The notes: a model not told the origin generated them from the letters alone. 64,000 bases of DNA from Sva-07 sp963741755 (GCA_963741755.1 CAVUJG010000020.1:8549-72548), one strand, 5' to 3'. Counted from the first letter of the stretch, positions 1-8,748 are shown. Numbers and translations are program-made.

Positions 1-622
1 CCTGATCGAGGCGTTGGCGAGCAGCGCGTGTCTCGCTGGTGAGCAGATCGAGCACCGGTCCGAGGGCGAGGCCGTGGCGATCACTCGTTGCGATCACGTC
101 GGCCAACGCGCCTGCTGGCGCGCCGAGTCGTTCCGGCAGCGCAGCGAGGGCGTCGGCGAATGTCTGGCCACGTTCGGTGCGCCGGACAACTTCACCGAAC
201 GCATCGCCGATCGTTGCGTCGACGAAGCCGGCGAGATCGCGCACCGCTTGGAACGGGGTGAGGCCTGCTCGGATGCTCAGCACCAGCAGGTCGATCGCTT
301 CGGGGAGCGACCGTTCGATGTCGGCGCGTCGTCGTCGAGTGGTGCGGATCGGGCCGAGTCGCCGCACGAACAGCGCTGCAGCGGCCATGGCGCCCACGGC
401 GATGGGACCGGTCACCGCCACCCCGAGCGCTGCACCGAGGGCCCAAGCGCCGAACGCAATGCGGCGTCGGCGATGCGAGGGACGGGTTGCCGGTAGCACG
501 GGATCTGCGGTGAACGTCCGCTGACTTTTCGTCGCCAGGGGTCGTGCGATCGCTGCGAGCGCGAGCGTGGCGAGTATCACTGCCAGTGGGCCGACCGTCG
601 CTGAGGTGGACACGGCACCCAT
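1..622 (-). CDS. tadC: TadC-like type II secretion F-domain protein (partial)
   Basis: Integral membrane platform protein of a Tad/Flp pilus assembly machine. Translating the minus strand from the ATG at 622 gives about 207 residues before the window edge, so the C-terminus is missing. Two N-terminal hydrophobic stretches (about residues 9-25 and 58-87) precede a cytoplasmic helical T2SSF domain with the hallmark SLPEAIDLLVLSIRAGLTP. The ATG overlaps the TGA of the upstream tadB gene by one base (TGATG), which implies translational coupling. It is the fourth gene of the operon after tadZ, tadA and tadB; pilin and TadE-type genes would be expected further left. The family assignment is clear. 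The TadC versus TadB label rests on gene order. Confidence 0.85.
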   Translation of the reverse strand, partial: MGAVSTSATVGPLAVILATLALAAIARPLATKSQRTFTADPVLPATRPSHRRRRIAFGAWALGAALGVAVTGPIAVGAMAAAALFVRRLGPIRTTRRRRADIERSLPEAIDLLVLSIRAGLTPFQAVRDLAGFVDATIGDAFGEVVRRTERGQTFADALAALPERLGAPAGALADVIATSDRHGLALGPVLDLLTSETRAARQRLDQ

Positions 623-1296
623 CACGTCGGGGCTCCGACGATGCGACGCATCCACCACCACCCAATGGCGTTCAGCGCCAGTCCCGCACCGATGCACGCA
701 GCGCCGATCGGCGAGGTCGCCACGGATCGGACCTCGTCGTCGGCGGCGACGAGGAGAGCGAGCATCAACAGCGGCACGGCGGTCATCACGTGCGACGAGA
801 GGCGGGCCTGCGCGGCTTGGGTTGCTCGCTCGTCGAGGTCGGCGGCGCGTTGACGCAGAAGCATCGCAGTCCGATCGATCGACGCCGCCGACGGTCCGCC
901 GATCCGGCTCGTGGTGGCGATCACGGCGAGGGCAAGCCCGAGATGCGGGCCGGTGTCGTCGACGCGATCGATGGCAGCATCGATCGGCAGGCCGCGCTCG
1001 ATCGCCAGGCGAAGTGGTGCGGTGGCCCGCTCGGTCGCGCCGTCGATCGGAAGCACGGTGACGGCGTCGCGCAGCGTCGACCCCGATCGAACGCGGCGGG
1101 CGATGTCGTCGCACCAGGCGGCAACGGCTCGGGGCTGCGGTGGGCGACGTCGTGCACGGTCCAGCGTCCAGGTCTGGACGACACCGACGAGGCGCCGGGG
1201 TGCAGGTCCGGCTCCAGCTGGTCCACGCCATGGGTGCGGGCGCAGGGGCACAGCCGCCACGAGTGCGGCGAGCGTGACCAGTGCGATGGCGATCAC
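622..1296 (-). CDS. tadB: TadB-like type II secretion F-domain protein
   Basis: Inner-membrane platform protein of the Tad pilus system, expected to work with the TadA ATPase and TadC. The protein has 224 residues, with one N-terminal hydrophobic segment, a central helical T2SSF region (GSTLRDAVTVLP and GPHLGLALAVIATTSR are recognisable) and two C-terminal membrane segments. Its ATG overlaps the TGA of tadA as ATGA at 1293-1296. Slightly short for a TadB, as is usual in actinobacterial Tad loci. No damage seen. Confidence 0.85.
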   Translation of the reverse strand: MIAIALVTLAALVAAVPLRPHPWRGPAGAGPAPRRLVGVVQTWTLDRARRRPPQPRAVAAWCDDIARRVRSGSTLRDAVTVLPIDGATERATAPLRLAIERGLPIDAAIDRVDDTGPHLGLALAVIATTSRIGGPSAASIDRTAMLLRQRAADLDERATQAAQARLSSHVMTAVPLLMLALLVAADDEVRSVATSPIGAACIGAGLALNAIGWWWMRRIVGAPT

Positions 1297-2453
1297 GATC
1301 CGAACCCGTCGGCCACGTGGGCACTGCGCTGCCGGGTGATCGGCGCTGCGGCGACGAGGTCACCGTGTGCGTCGAGCATCGCCACCGTTCGAGTCGTGGC
1401 CGCACTGTGGTTGTCGGACGTCGGTGTCGGCGGGACGACCTCGGCGATCTCGACGATCCGGCGCGAACCGTCGCCACAGCGTTCGACGTGGATCACGGCG
1501 TCGATCGATCGGGCGAGTTGGTGACGGATCGCGGCCAGCGGCCAGGTGGGCGCCGCCTGCAGCACCAGGGACTCGAGACGGAGGAGCGCGTCGGTGGGCC
1601 CGTTCGCATGGCACGTGGAGATCGATCCGTCGTGGCCGGTGTTCATCGCCTGGACCAGCGCGAGCACTTCGTCGCCGCGAACCTCGCCGACCACGATTCG
1701 ATCCGGACGCAGCCGCAGCGCCGTGCGCACGAGTTGTGCGAGGTCGACGGCACCGGGACCATCGACGCTCGGTGGTCGGGCCTCGAGTCGCACGGCATGT
1801 GGGTGCTGTAACGGAAGCTCGGCGGTGTCTTCGACGACAACGAGTCGTTGCGAGGGATCCACCTCGGACACCAGCGCGGCGACGAGCGACGTCTTGCCCG
1901 ACGACGTTGCGCCCGTGACCACGAGGTTGCAGCGAGCGCGCAGTAACCGGAGTGCGAGCCCGATGCCGACCTCGCCGGTGAACGAATCGAGCGGGAGGAT
2001 TCGCCGACGGAATCGCCGGATCGACAGCATGGGCCCGTCGACGGCGACCGGCGGCAGCACCGCACAGACCCGTGCCCCGTCGGCCAGGCGGGCGTCGACG
2101 ATGGGCGAGGTGCGGTCGACCCGACGACCGAGCGGAGCGAGTATCCGCTCGATCAGGAGGTCGACGCTCTCGGCTCCGAGCGAGCCGACATGGTGCAAGG
2201 CGCCGTCGCGGTCGATCCAGATCTCGCGGCCGGCGTTGACCAGGACTTCGTCGATCCCTTCGTCTCGAACGTACGCATCGAGTTCGCCGAGCCCCCGCAG
2301 GTGGGCGACCACCCGGTCGGCGAGCACCTCCCGCTGCTCCAGCGAGCACAGCGGCGCGAGGCGGCGGACCTCGGCCTCGACCAGTGCCGTCGGATCACCG
2401 GGGCGGTCGGCGACGAGCTCGCACACGGCGCGAACGACGTCCTGATCGATCAC
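1293..2453 (-). CDS. tadA: TadA/CpaF-type secretion ATPase
   Basis: VirB11/GspE-superfamily hexameric ATPase that powers Tad pilus assembly at the inner membrane face. 386 residues from a GTG start. An N-terminal helical domain is followed by the segment DEGIDEVLVN, a Walker A GATSSGKT near residue 180, the acidic VVVEDTAEL (Walker B-like/Asp box), RPDRIVVGEVRGDE (Walker B) and the His-box STCHANGP. The GTG start overlaps the stop of the upstream tadZ gene as GTGA. An upstream extension in the same frame is arginine-rich and overlaps tadZ, so it is not coding. Intact and confidently assigned. Confidence 0.93.
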   Translation of the reverse strand: MIDQDVVRAVCELVADRPGDPTALVEAEVRRLAPLCSLEQREVLADRVVAHLRGLGELDAYVRDEGIDEVLVNAGREIWIDRDGALHHVGSLGAESVDLLIERILAPLGRRVDRTSPIVDARLADGARVCAVLPPVAVDGPMLSIRRFRRRILPLDSFTGEVGIGLALRLLRARCNLVVTGATSSGKTSLVAALVSEVDPSQRLVVVEDTAELPLQHPHAVRLEARPPSVDGPGAVDLAQLVRTALRLRPDRIVVGEVRGDEVLALVQAMNTGHDGSISTCHANGPTDALLRLESLVLQAAPTWPLAAIRHQLARSIDAVIHVERCGDGSRRIVEIAEVVPPTPTSDNHSAATTRTVAMLDAHGDLVAAAPITRQRSAHVADGFGS

Positions 2454-3115
2454 GCTGCGACCGCACGCAACGCTCGTGTCATCACCCGAGGGAGCCGGGT
2501 TGCGAGCAGGCCGGCATCGACGGCGCGTGCCACGCTCGGGTCGACACTCACCACCGCTTCGACAGGTGCGCCGATCGCGTGCTCGATGTCGCGAGGACCG
2601 AGGCCGCGGCCGGGCTCGTCGACGAGGATCACTCCGGTGGGTCGCACGGCGCTGCGCACGGCGCGTCGCAACGAGAGATAGCAGGGCCGCGTCACGAGCA
2701 GTGATCGGTCGGCGCGCGCTGCGAGGGATTCGGGAGGGACTCGCGTGCCGACGTCGACGGTGACGTCGCAGCCCCACTGGTTCGACCAGTCGTGCAGCCA
2801 GTCGCCGAGCGTCGCCCACCTCGCATCGTGCTCGGAGACGACGTGTCGCGAACGGTCGGCGGCGGCGCTCTGCCACGGCAACAGCCACACGCGTGGGCCG
2901 ATGTCGACGAGCAGTTCGGCGAGATGGTCGGGTGACGTTTCGCTCTCCAGCCATTCGGCCACGCCCGGTCGGTCGGGTTCGGGGAGGCCGAGGACGGCGG
3001 GGATCTCGCCGTCGAGATCGACGAGCAGCGACGGACGCTGCGAGCTCAGTGCGAGCGCTGCTGCGACGACGGTGGTTCCGCTGCCGCCTTTGGCAGCCCA
3101 ACAGAGTGTGACCAT
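2450..3115 (-). CDS. tadZ: TadZ/CpaE-like ParA-family ATPase
   Basis: MinD/ParA-superfamily protein that in Tad systems localises the pilus machine at a cell pole. 221 residues. The deviant Walker motif KGGSGTT lies at residues 9-15, followed by SLLVDLDGEIP (switch/Walker A' region). The receiver-like N-terminal domain of classical CpaE is absent, which is common in actinobacteria. ATG at 3115 is preceded by a strong Shine-Dalgarno sequence (GGGGGA, 6 bases upstream). First gene of the visible operon; its stop overlaps the tadA GTG. Confidence 0.82.
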   Translation of the reverse strand: MVTLCWAAKGGSGTTVVAAALALSSQRPSLLVDLDGEIPAVLGLPEPDRPGVAEWLESETSPDHLAELLVDIGPRVWLLPWQSAAADRSRHVVSEHDARWATLGDWLHDWSNQWGCDVTVDVGTRVPPESLAARADRSLLVTRPCYLSLRRAVRSAVRPTGVILVDEPGRGLGPRDIEHAIGAPVEAVVSVDPSVARAVDAGLLATRLPRVMTRALRAVAA

Positions 3116-3230
3116 GACGTTCCCCCGATCAGCGGGCGGATGCATGGGGAGAGTCGGTGAGGTGACGGTACCGACGGTCGTAGTGCTCCGCAACTCGTCG
3201 ATGCATCGTGTGCGGGTTGAATGGAGAGAG

Positions 3231-3800
3231 ATGGACCTGCCCTTCTCGAACGATCCGATCCCGGTCGACCACCTCCCTCGGCTTTCCGACGACGCGTTCG
3301 TGTCGGTCGACCGTCGGTACGTCTGGGGCTCGCTCGCCGGTGTGGTCGTGACGGCCCTTGTCGTGGTGGTCGTCATCGGGTTGATCGTGCGGCGCACCGA
3401 TTCGCTCGTCGCGCCGGTCGCTGTCGGTGTCGGGATCGTCGCCGTGCTCGTCGCCATCGGTGTCGTCCTCGTGGTCGAATCGCGCCGGCTGGCGTACCAG
3501 CTGCGCGAACGCGATCTGTCGCTGCGAAGCGGAGCGTTCCGGCACCGTGTCGAGACGATTCCGTTCTCGAGAGTCCAACACGTCAGCGTGGGCCGTGGGT
3601 TGGTGGAGCGATCGCTCGGACTGGCGACGCTGCAGGTGAGTTCGGCCGGCCCCGACCTCTCGGTGCCGGGGCTGTCGCCGGCAGACGCCGAGCGGATCAA
3701 GGCGGTGATCGCCGATCGTGCAGCCATCGAGTCCGAGATCGATGACGGGCCGGATGGCGACGACGACTTGCCGTTGCCGTCGCCGTGGCCCGCGCCGTGA
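3231..3800 (+). CDS. YdbS-like PH domain membrane protein
   Basis: Membrane protein of the bacterial PH-domain (bPH_2) family, as in the ydbS/ydbT pairs of Bacillus. 189 residues. Two transmembrane segments (about 36-58 and 62-84) are followed by a bPH_2 domain with RRLAYQL, RVETIPFSRVQHVSV and a C-terminal GLSPADAERI. An alternative ATG at 3201 would add ten residues. 3231 is preferred because GGAGAG lies just upstream and the next in-frame sequence lacks family character. Its TGA overlaps the GTG of the following ydbT-like gene. Molecular function is poorly known; ydbST has been linked to resistance to antimicrobial peptides in Bacillus. Confidence 0.8.
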   Translation: MDLPFSNDPIPVDHLPRLSDDAFVSVDRRYVWGSLAGVVVTALVVVVVIGLIVRRTDSLVAPVAVGVGIVAVLVAIGVVLVVESRRLAYQLRERDLSLRSGAFRHRVETIPFSRVQHVSVGRGLVERSLGLATLQVSSAGPDLSVPGLSPADAERIKAVIADRAAIESEIDDGPDGDDDLPLPSPWPAP

Positions 3801-5235
3801 TCGATCTCACCGAGCCACAGCGTCAGTCGCCGTTCGCCATCGTGATGCTCGGCGTGCGCCTCGTTCGGTCGCTCGGCATCGTGCAGCTCGTCGTGGCGAT
3901 CGCCGTCATCGTCCGATGGGCGGCCGACGGGCGGCTGCTCGTCGCCATCGTCGTCGCCGGTGCGCTGTTCCTGACGCTGTCAGCGCTGTCGTGGTGGCGC
4001 TACACCTTCCGCTTCGTCGACGATGAGCTGGTGGTCACCAGCGGCGTGTTGCGCGCCGACCGCTTGACGGTGCCGATCGATCGGATCCAGAGCATCGCCG
4101 TCGAGCAGGAGTTGCTGCATCGCGTGACCGGTCTCGTCAAGGTCGTCATCGACACGGCCGGTTCGTCGCAGGCCGAGTTCACCATCGACGCCGTCGCTCG
4201 GCCCGTGGCGGACGAGCTGCGCCGTCGAGTTGGCGCCGGTGGCTCCGTGGTGACGGCCGATCGGGTCGTCGGCGTCGATAGCAACACGACGCCGAAGGCA
4301 TCGTGTTCCAGCACGACGCCACGCGGCTCGTCGTGGCGGCGCTGACGATGTCGCCGTGGGCCGGGCTGGCCGTGCTCGTGCCGTTACTCGCAGTGTCACA
4401 GGAGCTGTTGGAACCGATCGGCGATCGTCTCTCCGATGCCGCGCCTGACGTGAGTGCCGACTCGCTCGCTTGGTGGTCGGTACCTCCCATCGTCGTCGCC
4501 GCGCTGGTGTTCGTGGTGGCGTTGAACCTGGGCCGCGTCCTCCTCACCGATTGGCAACTGGCGCTGCGCACCGACCAGACGACGCTGCGTCGCACCTCGG
4601 GTCTGTTGTCGCGGACGAGCACCTCGACCACCCGGAACCGGGTGCAGGTGATGACCTGTCGCCAGAACCCGCTCCAGCGCCGTGTCGGGCTTCGCGATGT
4701 CGACCTGTCGAACGCCGGTACCGGAGATCTCCGATTCGTAGGGTGCCGAGACGATGACGTCGAAGCGGTTGCCGTGCTGGCCGGGCTGACCCCGCTGGCC
4801 GCCCTCGCACCGGATCGTCGTGTTCATCCGGCGCTGATCTGGCTTCGCGTGCGGAACACGTCGATCGTCGCCGCGGTGGCTGTCGCCGTGGCATGGCAGT
4901 TCATCGGGTGGTGGTCGATGGCGGCGTTAGTGGTGATTGCACTGGTGTGGTGGGCCACAGACCGTCACGTCCGCACCCACCGATGGTCGCTCGGGCCGGA
5001 AGTGGTGATCTCGAGCCACGTGTTCGTCGCGACCACCGAGCAGTTGCTGATTCGCAAGACCAACTCCGTTCGCGTGACCCAGACGATGTTCGAACGCCGC
5101 CGCGCACTCGGGCGCCTGCACGTGGCCACCGCCGCCGGCACGGTCACGATCGGCATGATCCCGATCGACGAGGCCAACGCGGTCCGCGACGTGATCCTGT
5201 ACGGCGTCGAGACCGACCGTCGCTCCTGGATGTGA
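3797..5235 (+). pseudogene. YdbT-like PH domain membrane protein, single frameshift
   Basis: Partner of the preceding YdbS-like protein, with two consecutive bPH_2 modules and several transmembrane segments. The first part (to about 4275) contains a TM pair and a PH module (RLTVPIDRIQSIAVEQELLHR). The rest continues in another frame from about 4290 with EGIVFQHDATRLV, TM helices, and two further PH-type strands (NRVQVMTCRQNPLQRRVGL and TNSVRVTQTMFERRR). Adding one C to the CC-like run near 4283 would fuse the two halves into a protein of about 480 residues, the expected length. The break therefore looks like a one-base deletion, more likely a sequencing error than decay. The GTG start overlaps the preceding stop (GTGA). 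Confidence 0.8.
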
Positions 5236-5278
5236 GCTCGTCTCGTACCGGCTGCGGCCGACCGGTAGTGTCACCTTC

Positions 5279-5374
5279 GGAGGTGTCCGAGTACCTGGTG
5301 GGCTCCGCCGCCTTCAAAGCGGTTGGGATGGGCGATCCCCATCCGGCGGGTTCGATTCCCGTCCACCTCCGCCA
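5279..5374 (+). tRNA. selC: tRNA-Sec (selenocysteine), anticodon TCA
   Basis: A 96-base tRNA including encoded CCA. The acceptor arm is GGAGGTG (5279-5285) paired with CACCTCC (5364-5370). The anticodon loop is CTTCAAA at 5312-5318 with TCA at 5314-5316, closed by CCGC/GCGG. A long variable arm follows (about 5323-5344, with GGGATGG and CCATCC pairing), and the T arm is CGGG-TTCGATT-CCCG at 5347-5361. Length, UCA anticodon and the long variable arm together are diagnostic of SelC. The gene implies a selenocysteine pathway (SelA, SelB, SelD) elsewhere; none is in this window. Its 3' end is the attachment site of the island that follows. Confidence 0.93.
5354..5373 (+). repeat. attL: 3' end of tRNA-Sec
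   Basis: Twenty bases from the T loop through the acceptor stem to the second C of CCA, identical to 9560-9579. Bases on either side differ (c5353 versus g9559, a5374 versus t9580), so the match is exactly 20 bases. Confidence 0.85.
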
Positions 5375-5411
5375 ATGGATCCACGGGCGTCCACCGCGCA
5401 CTGCAGAAATC

Positions 5412-5946
5412 GCGCAGCGGTGAGTTCGCGGCGCGTCGCCGCCTGGAACACGGCACCACCGGTACGGGCCGCGTCGTAGATCGCCCGGCCGTCCAGCGAC
5501 GTCCGATCCGATACGCAGCGCCGACGAATCCACGCGCCACCATCCGACGTGTCCCCCATGCTGCACCCCGTGTCGCGGTGGTTCGTTCCCCGCCGCACGA
5601 AGCACGCCTCACGCTCCAACCAGCCCAACGTCTCGGCGAGTGCTGCCTCGCAGGCGGTGACGATCAGACGCTGCACCCGGCGGTCGGCGAGCGCTTGGGC
5701 GACCGACACCGACTTCGGTACCGAGAACGCCAAATCGAAGCCCGGCACACGTCGAGGATGCGCACGCGGCGTCGTCCCGTTCGGCGTCAACCCGGTCCCC
5801 GGCGCGAGCCCCGCGAGAACCGCACGAGCATCGGTCGGCTCCACCTCGCCGACAGCCCGAACGACTCGACCCGCTGCCGACCCACACACCCGGCGATTCC
5901 CCAGCGCCCGTGCGGTACTCGTCGAGCCCGTTCGCCACCGCGACAA
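5412..5946 (-). pseudogene. MobF (TrwC-type) relaxase remnant
   Basis: Decayed N-terminal fragment of a conjugative relaxase. Segments recognisable in order, spread over two frames, are SPGVWVGSGS, AVLAGLAPGTGLTPNG, the family hallmark GFDLAFSVPKSVSV, AETLGWLERE, GFVGAAYR, and LDGRAIYDAARTGGAVFQA. At least three frame changes are needed, the tyrosine-bearing N-terminus is not found, and the conserved histidine-triad region is lost between GFVGAAYR and LDGRAIY. Full MobF proteins exceed about 900 residues; here under 200 remain. It sits directly beside attL, so it is probably a leftover of the mobilisable element that delivered the island. Confidence 0.7.
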
Positions 5947-6060
5947 GTAGACGCCTCGGCGCCTACCCGGAGCTGCCTGATCTGCTTCATCATGGACACA
6001 GCCAGGGGCACACCGACATCTGTGATGCCATCCGGCCCGATTTCTTCAGTTGGGACATAT

Positions 6061-6074
6061 GCACCCATGGGTGC
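6061..6074. other. Perfect 14-bp palindrome in island
   Basis: GCACCCATGGGTGC is a perfect inverted repeat lying in a relatively AT-richer stretch between the relaxase remnant and the antitoxin gene. It could be a protein binding site. No direct evidence for a role. Confidence 0.35.
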
Positions 6075-6148
6075 CCGTAATGTCATGTCTGAGACGAACT
6101 GCCGCATTGGCGAACTGGTCGAGTTCTCACGAAGGTTTCCGAGCGGGT

Positions 6149-6165
6149 GTAGCACATCGTGCTAC
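6149..6165. promoter_or_regulatory. Likely antitoxin operator
   Basis: GTAGCAC-ATC-GTGCTAC, perfect 7-bp arms with a 3-bp centre, ends 9 bases before the antitoxin ATG at 6175. Phd/YefM antitoxins repress their own operon through palindromes placed this way, so this is the probable autoregulatory site. Confidence 0.65.
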
Positions 6166-6174
6166 GATGTCGGG

Positions 6175-6429
6175 ATGAGTCAGGTCGTGACCCAACGAGA
6201 ACTGCGGAACGGCAGCGGAGAGATCATGCGTCGCCTCGACGAAGGCGAGTCCTTCGTCGTCACCCGCAACGGCGTCCCCGTCGGCGAACTCACCCCGCTG
6301 CGGCGTCTTCGCTTCGTGCCTGCGCAATCCATCGCACAGCTCTTCCAGGCAGCTCCGCCCATCGACGCCGAACAGTTCCGACGAGATCTCGACGCCGTCG
6401 CCGATCAAAGCATCGAACCGCGTGCCTGA
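6175..6429 (+). CDS. Phd/YefM-family antitoxin
   Basis: 84-residue type II antitoxin. The N-terminal DNA-binding/dimerisation fold is typical of Phd: VVTQRELRNGSGEIMRRL, then GESFVVTRNGVPVGELTP. The C-terminal tail (about 50-84) would wrap the toxin. It overlaps or abuts the PIN-domain toxin gene that follows and is preceded by a palindromic operator at 6149-6165. The ATG at 6175 fits the family start; a longer upstream frame has no family character. Confidence 0.88.
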   Translation: MSQVVTQRELRNGSGEIMRRLDEGESFVVTRNGVPVGELTPLRRLRFVPAQSIAQLFQAAPPIDAEQFRRDLDAVADQSIEPRA

Positions 6430-6835
6430 CCAACGCGTGTCGCACGCGGCGTGCTCGACACATCCGTCGTGATCGACCTCGACAGCATCGATGTGAGCGT
6501 GCTCCCATCTCGAGGTCGCCGTAACGGCGATCACGATGGCCGAACTCGCGGCAGGCCCCCACGCTGCCAAGGATTCAGCGGAGCGAGCACGTCGACAAGA
6601 TCGTTTACAGCGGACCGAGGCAGCCTTCTCCCCGTTGCCGTTCGACGCTGATGCGGCTCGGGCGTACGGGCGCATTTATGCGGCTGTCGCGGCAGCGGGT
6701 CGCAAGGCACGAGGCGCACGTGCGGTCGACTTGATGATCGCCGCAATCGCCTGCTCGGTCGAGCTTCCGCTGTACACGAGGAACCCCGACGACTTCGCGT
6801 CACTGGACGGGTTGGTCGACATCGTGGCCGTCTGA
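6422..6835 (+). pseudogene. PIN-domain (VapC-like) toxin, frameshifted
   Basis: Cognate toxin of the preceding antitoxin: a PIN-domain ribonuclease of about 135 residues. The N-terminal strand GVLDTSVVIDLDSID (catalytic Asp) reads from 6448 in one frame. The remainder, EVAVTAITMAELAAGPHAA (second acidic residue), RAVDLMIAAIA (third acidic residue, D) and LYTRNPDDFASL, is in the next frame from about 6509. An extra C near 6507-6511 explains the break, and a missing base near 6440 would restore a GTG start at 6422 overlapping the antitoxin stop. All PIN acidic residues are present once the frames are joined, so the gene may be intact in the organism. Confidence 0.72.
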
Positions 6836-7008
6836 CTTCGTGCTCCTGTGCGATCTGCGGTCGGACTCGTCAACCAGGTTGGAATGGCTTGTCTCCGATC
6901 GGCGAGAAGTTCGAGATTGAGCGGCGGGTCGGCAGAGCGGGACGCGGGCGTTCGAGATTTCTCTGGGTTGCTGTCGCGATCTGGCGGGTTCCGTGGGTCT
7001 GAAGGTAG

Positions 7009-7492
7009 ATGGGTGTGAGTGCTTCGCTGAGACCAACGCTGAGCGAGTTCGCTCGCTTCGTCGACGACGTCGAACCGGCTGTTACAGGCGTTGGTCGCGG
7101 TCTACGGGCCGGTGGATGGTCGCGGAGCGACGGTCGATGCGTTGAGTTGGGCTTGGGAGCACTGGGACCGCCTGCAAGAAGTCGAGAACAAGCCGGCCTA
7201 CCTGTTCCGGGTGGGTCAGTCGGCGACTCGTCGCTACTCGACTCGTCCATTTCCTACGCGATTGAGGGTTGAGGGTCTGGTCGAGGATCGCGAGATCGAA
7301 CCGGGGTTGCTCCCGGCCTTGGAACGATTGTCGGATCAGCAACGAACGGTAGTGGTACTCGTGCACGCGTTTGGTTGGCGGCAAACCGAGGTGGCCGAGT
7401 GGTTGGAGATTTCAGTGTCGACCGCACGTGAGCACCTCGCTCGCGGCCTTCGGCGTCTTCGAGATGATTTGGAGGCAGACGATGTCAGTTGA
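7009..7492 (+). pseudogene. SigE-like ECF-type sigma factor, frameshifted
   Basis: Small sigma-70-like protein of about 160 residues. The start ATG at 7009 gives TLSEFARFVDDVE. After a one-base shift near 7075 (an extra C in a CC run would do it) the frame continues RLLQALVAVYG, ATVDALSWAWEHWDRLQ (region 2-like) and NKPAYLFRVGQS. The C-terminal region 4 helix-turn-helix is clear: LERLSDQQRTVVVLVHAFGW, then QTEVAEWLEISVSTAREHL. It overlaps the beginning of a possible leader of the downstream membrane SGNH gene, suggesting a sigma/membrane-partner pair. Lies within the tRNA-Sec island. Confidence 0.7.
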
Positions 7493-7622
7493 CTCCGAAG
7501 CCGCACTGGGCAAGTGAGCGCGAGATGGAATTCATCGATTCCACACTGGGTCACCGGACCCGCTGAACGAGCTCGCCGCCAGCGCACCCGAACCGGCACA
7601 GCAGCCCGATGAGGACGAGGCG

Positions 7623-8423
7623 ATGCTCCGGCGACGCTCACTGCCCTGGCTGTTGGGAGCAGCAGCGGCGTTGGTCGCTGTCTTGATCGGTGGACTGATC
7701 GTGTTGTCGGCCGCCCGCAGCAGCGACAACGCTGTGTCGGGCCCAACCGGCGTCGAGGACGGACCCGTGGGCGGCGTCGCCGGGAGCGATCACGCGGACC
7801 AGCCACCACCCAACGTCGTCGACGACGAGGTGATCGTCTACCGAATCGAACACCGGTCGCAATCGGCGACAATTCGAGCCGCGCTGCTCGAACCCTTGAA
7901 ACGATTCGGCTTCGAGGTAGACGATCGAGGCGTCGAGTCATCTGGTCTCGCTCGACCATCGTTCTACGATTGGCCCTCCAAGCTCACCGCGATCCTCGAC
8001 GAGTTACCTGCCGGGACGCCCGTCGTTGCAACATTCGGTGGAAACGACAGCCAGATCCTCGTACGTGCCGACGAGACGATCGTCGCGCAGGTCGACGACC
8101 AACTGTGGGCACCTGAGGATCGCGAGCGGGTCGATGCTGTGATGAACCAGATCACCAGTGCCGGACACCCACTCGTCTGGGTCGGCGTCCCAACACCACC
8201 CGACCGCTTCAGCGCGGCGCTCGGAGAGATTCGATCCATCACCATTCAGGCCGCAGCCGCCAACGATCAGGTCACCTACGTCGATACATGGGAAATCCTC
8301 GAGAGACAGAGCATCGAGGACCACGGATCTGCCGAGCTGCAATCCCCCGACGAGTATCACCTCAGCGACGCGGGAGGCCAGGTCGTCGCTGCCGAGGTAG
8401 CCGCAGTGCTCGCTGGCCTGTAA
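7623..8423 (+). CDS. Membrane-anchored SGNH-hydrolase-like protein
   Basis: 266 residues. One N-terminal transmembrane anchor (about 9-29) follows an arginine cluster, then comes a low-complexity spacer and an extracytoplasmic domain. The domain shows the block III-like TFGGND near residue 139 and the C-terminal YHLSDAGG near residue 249, where the Asp/His pair of SGNH enzymes lies, resembling DUF459/GDSL-type proteins. The N-terminal block I (GDS) is not obvious; RPSFYDW may sit near it, so catalysis is uncertain. Coding-like sequence in the same frame extends upstream (LNELAASAPEPAQQ), so the true start may lie nearer 7482. The substrate is unknown; the neighbouring sigma-like gene suggests co-expression. 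Confidence 0.6.
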   Translation: MLRRRSLPWLLGAAAALVAVLIGGLIVLSAARSSDNAVSGPTGVEDGPVGGVAGSDHADQPPPNVVDDEVIVYRIEHRSQSATIRAALLEPLKRFGFEVDDRGVESSGLARPSFYDWPSKLTAILDELPAGTPVVATFGGNDSQILVRADETIVAQVDDQLWAPEDRERVDAVMNQITSAGHPLVWVGVPTPPDRFSAALGEIRSITIQAAAANDQVTYVDTWEILERQSIEDHGSAELQSPDEYHLSDAGGQVVAAEVAAVLAGL

Positions 8424-8748
8424 CCCACAGTTCGCTGCCTACTGCTGACTGTTCGATCCAAAGGCCAGAGCAACGCCCCTCGGTGAGCACCGACCGCCTC
8501 GGGAATAGTGGTCGATCGAGACTCGATCAACCGACCGGAAACGGCACTTCCGATCGGTCGATTGGTCGCTGGCACCCAACGATAATCCCAGTCCGAAACG
8601 CTCGGCGCCGGCTGAACCGGCGAAGTCTTCGAGGTCCGACGGTCGGTTGGGTAGCGCATAATCACTGCCGTCAGGCGGGTGCATCAGCGGGCAGGGTGAG
8701 ATGCAGAAAGGTGGGCGGGACCTCCGTCCGACCTGGGGTGGCGATGCG
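8424..8748. other. Island intergenic stretch, no gene seen
   Basis: 325 bases between the SGNH-like gene and the convergently oriented toxin gene. I see no reading frame with family character, no tRNA and no strong terminator. It may be remnant DNA. Confidence 0.5.

Noticed and set aside
5787..6155. A short minus-strand frame upstream of the relaxase remnant (SPMRQFVSDMTLRAPMG ...).
   Set aside because: Composition is somewhat protein-like, but no family, ribosome site or homologous segment could be recognised; it may be part of the decayed element.
7482..7622. In-frame TGA at 7515-7517 in a possible longer version of the SGNH-like gene, as a selenocysteine codon near tRNA-Sec.
   Set aside because: A weak hairpin lies downstream but has no SECIS-like loop, and the coding-like text shifts frame around it (REMEFIDSTLGH in another frame), so two compensating indels explain it better.
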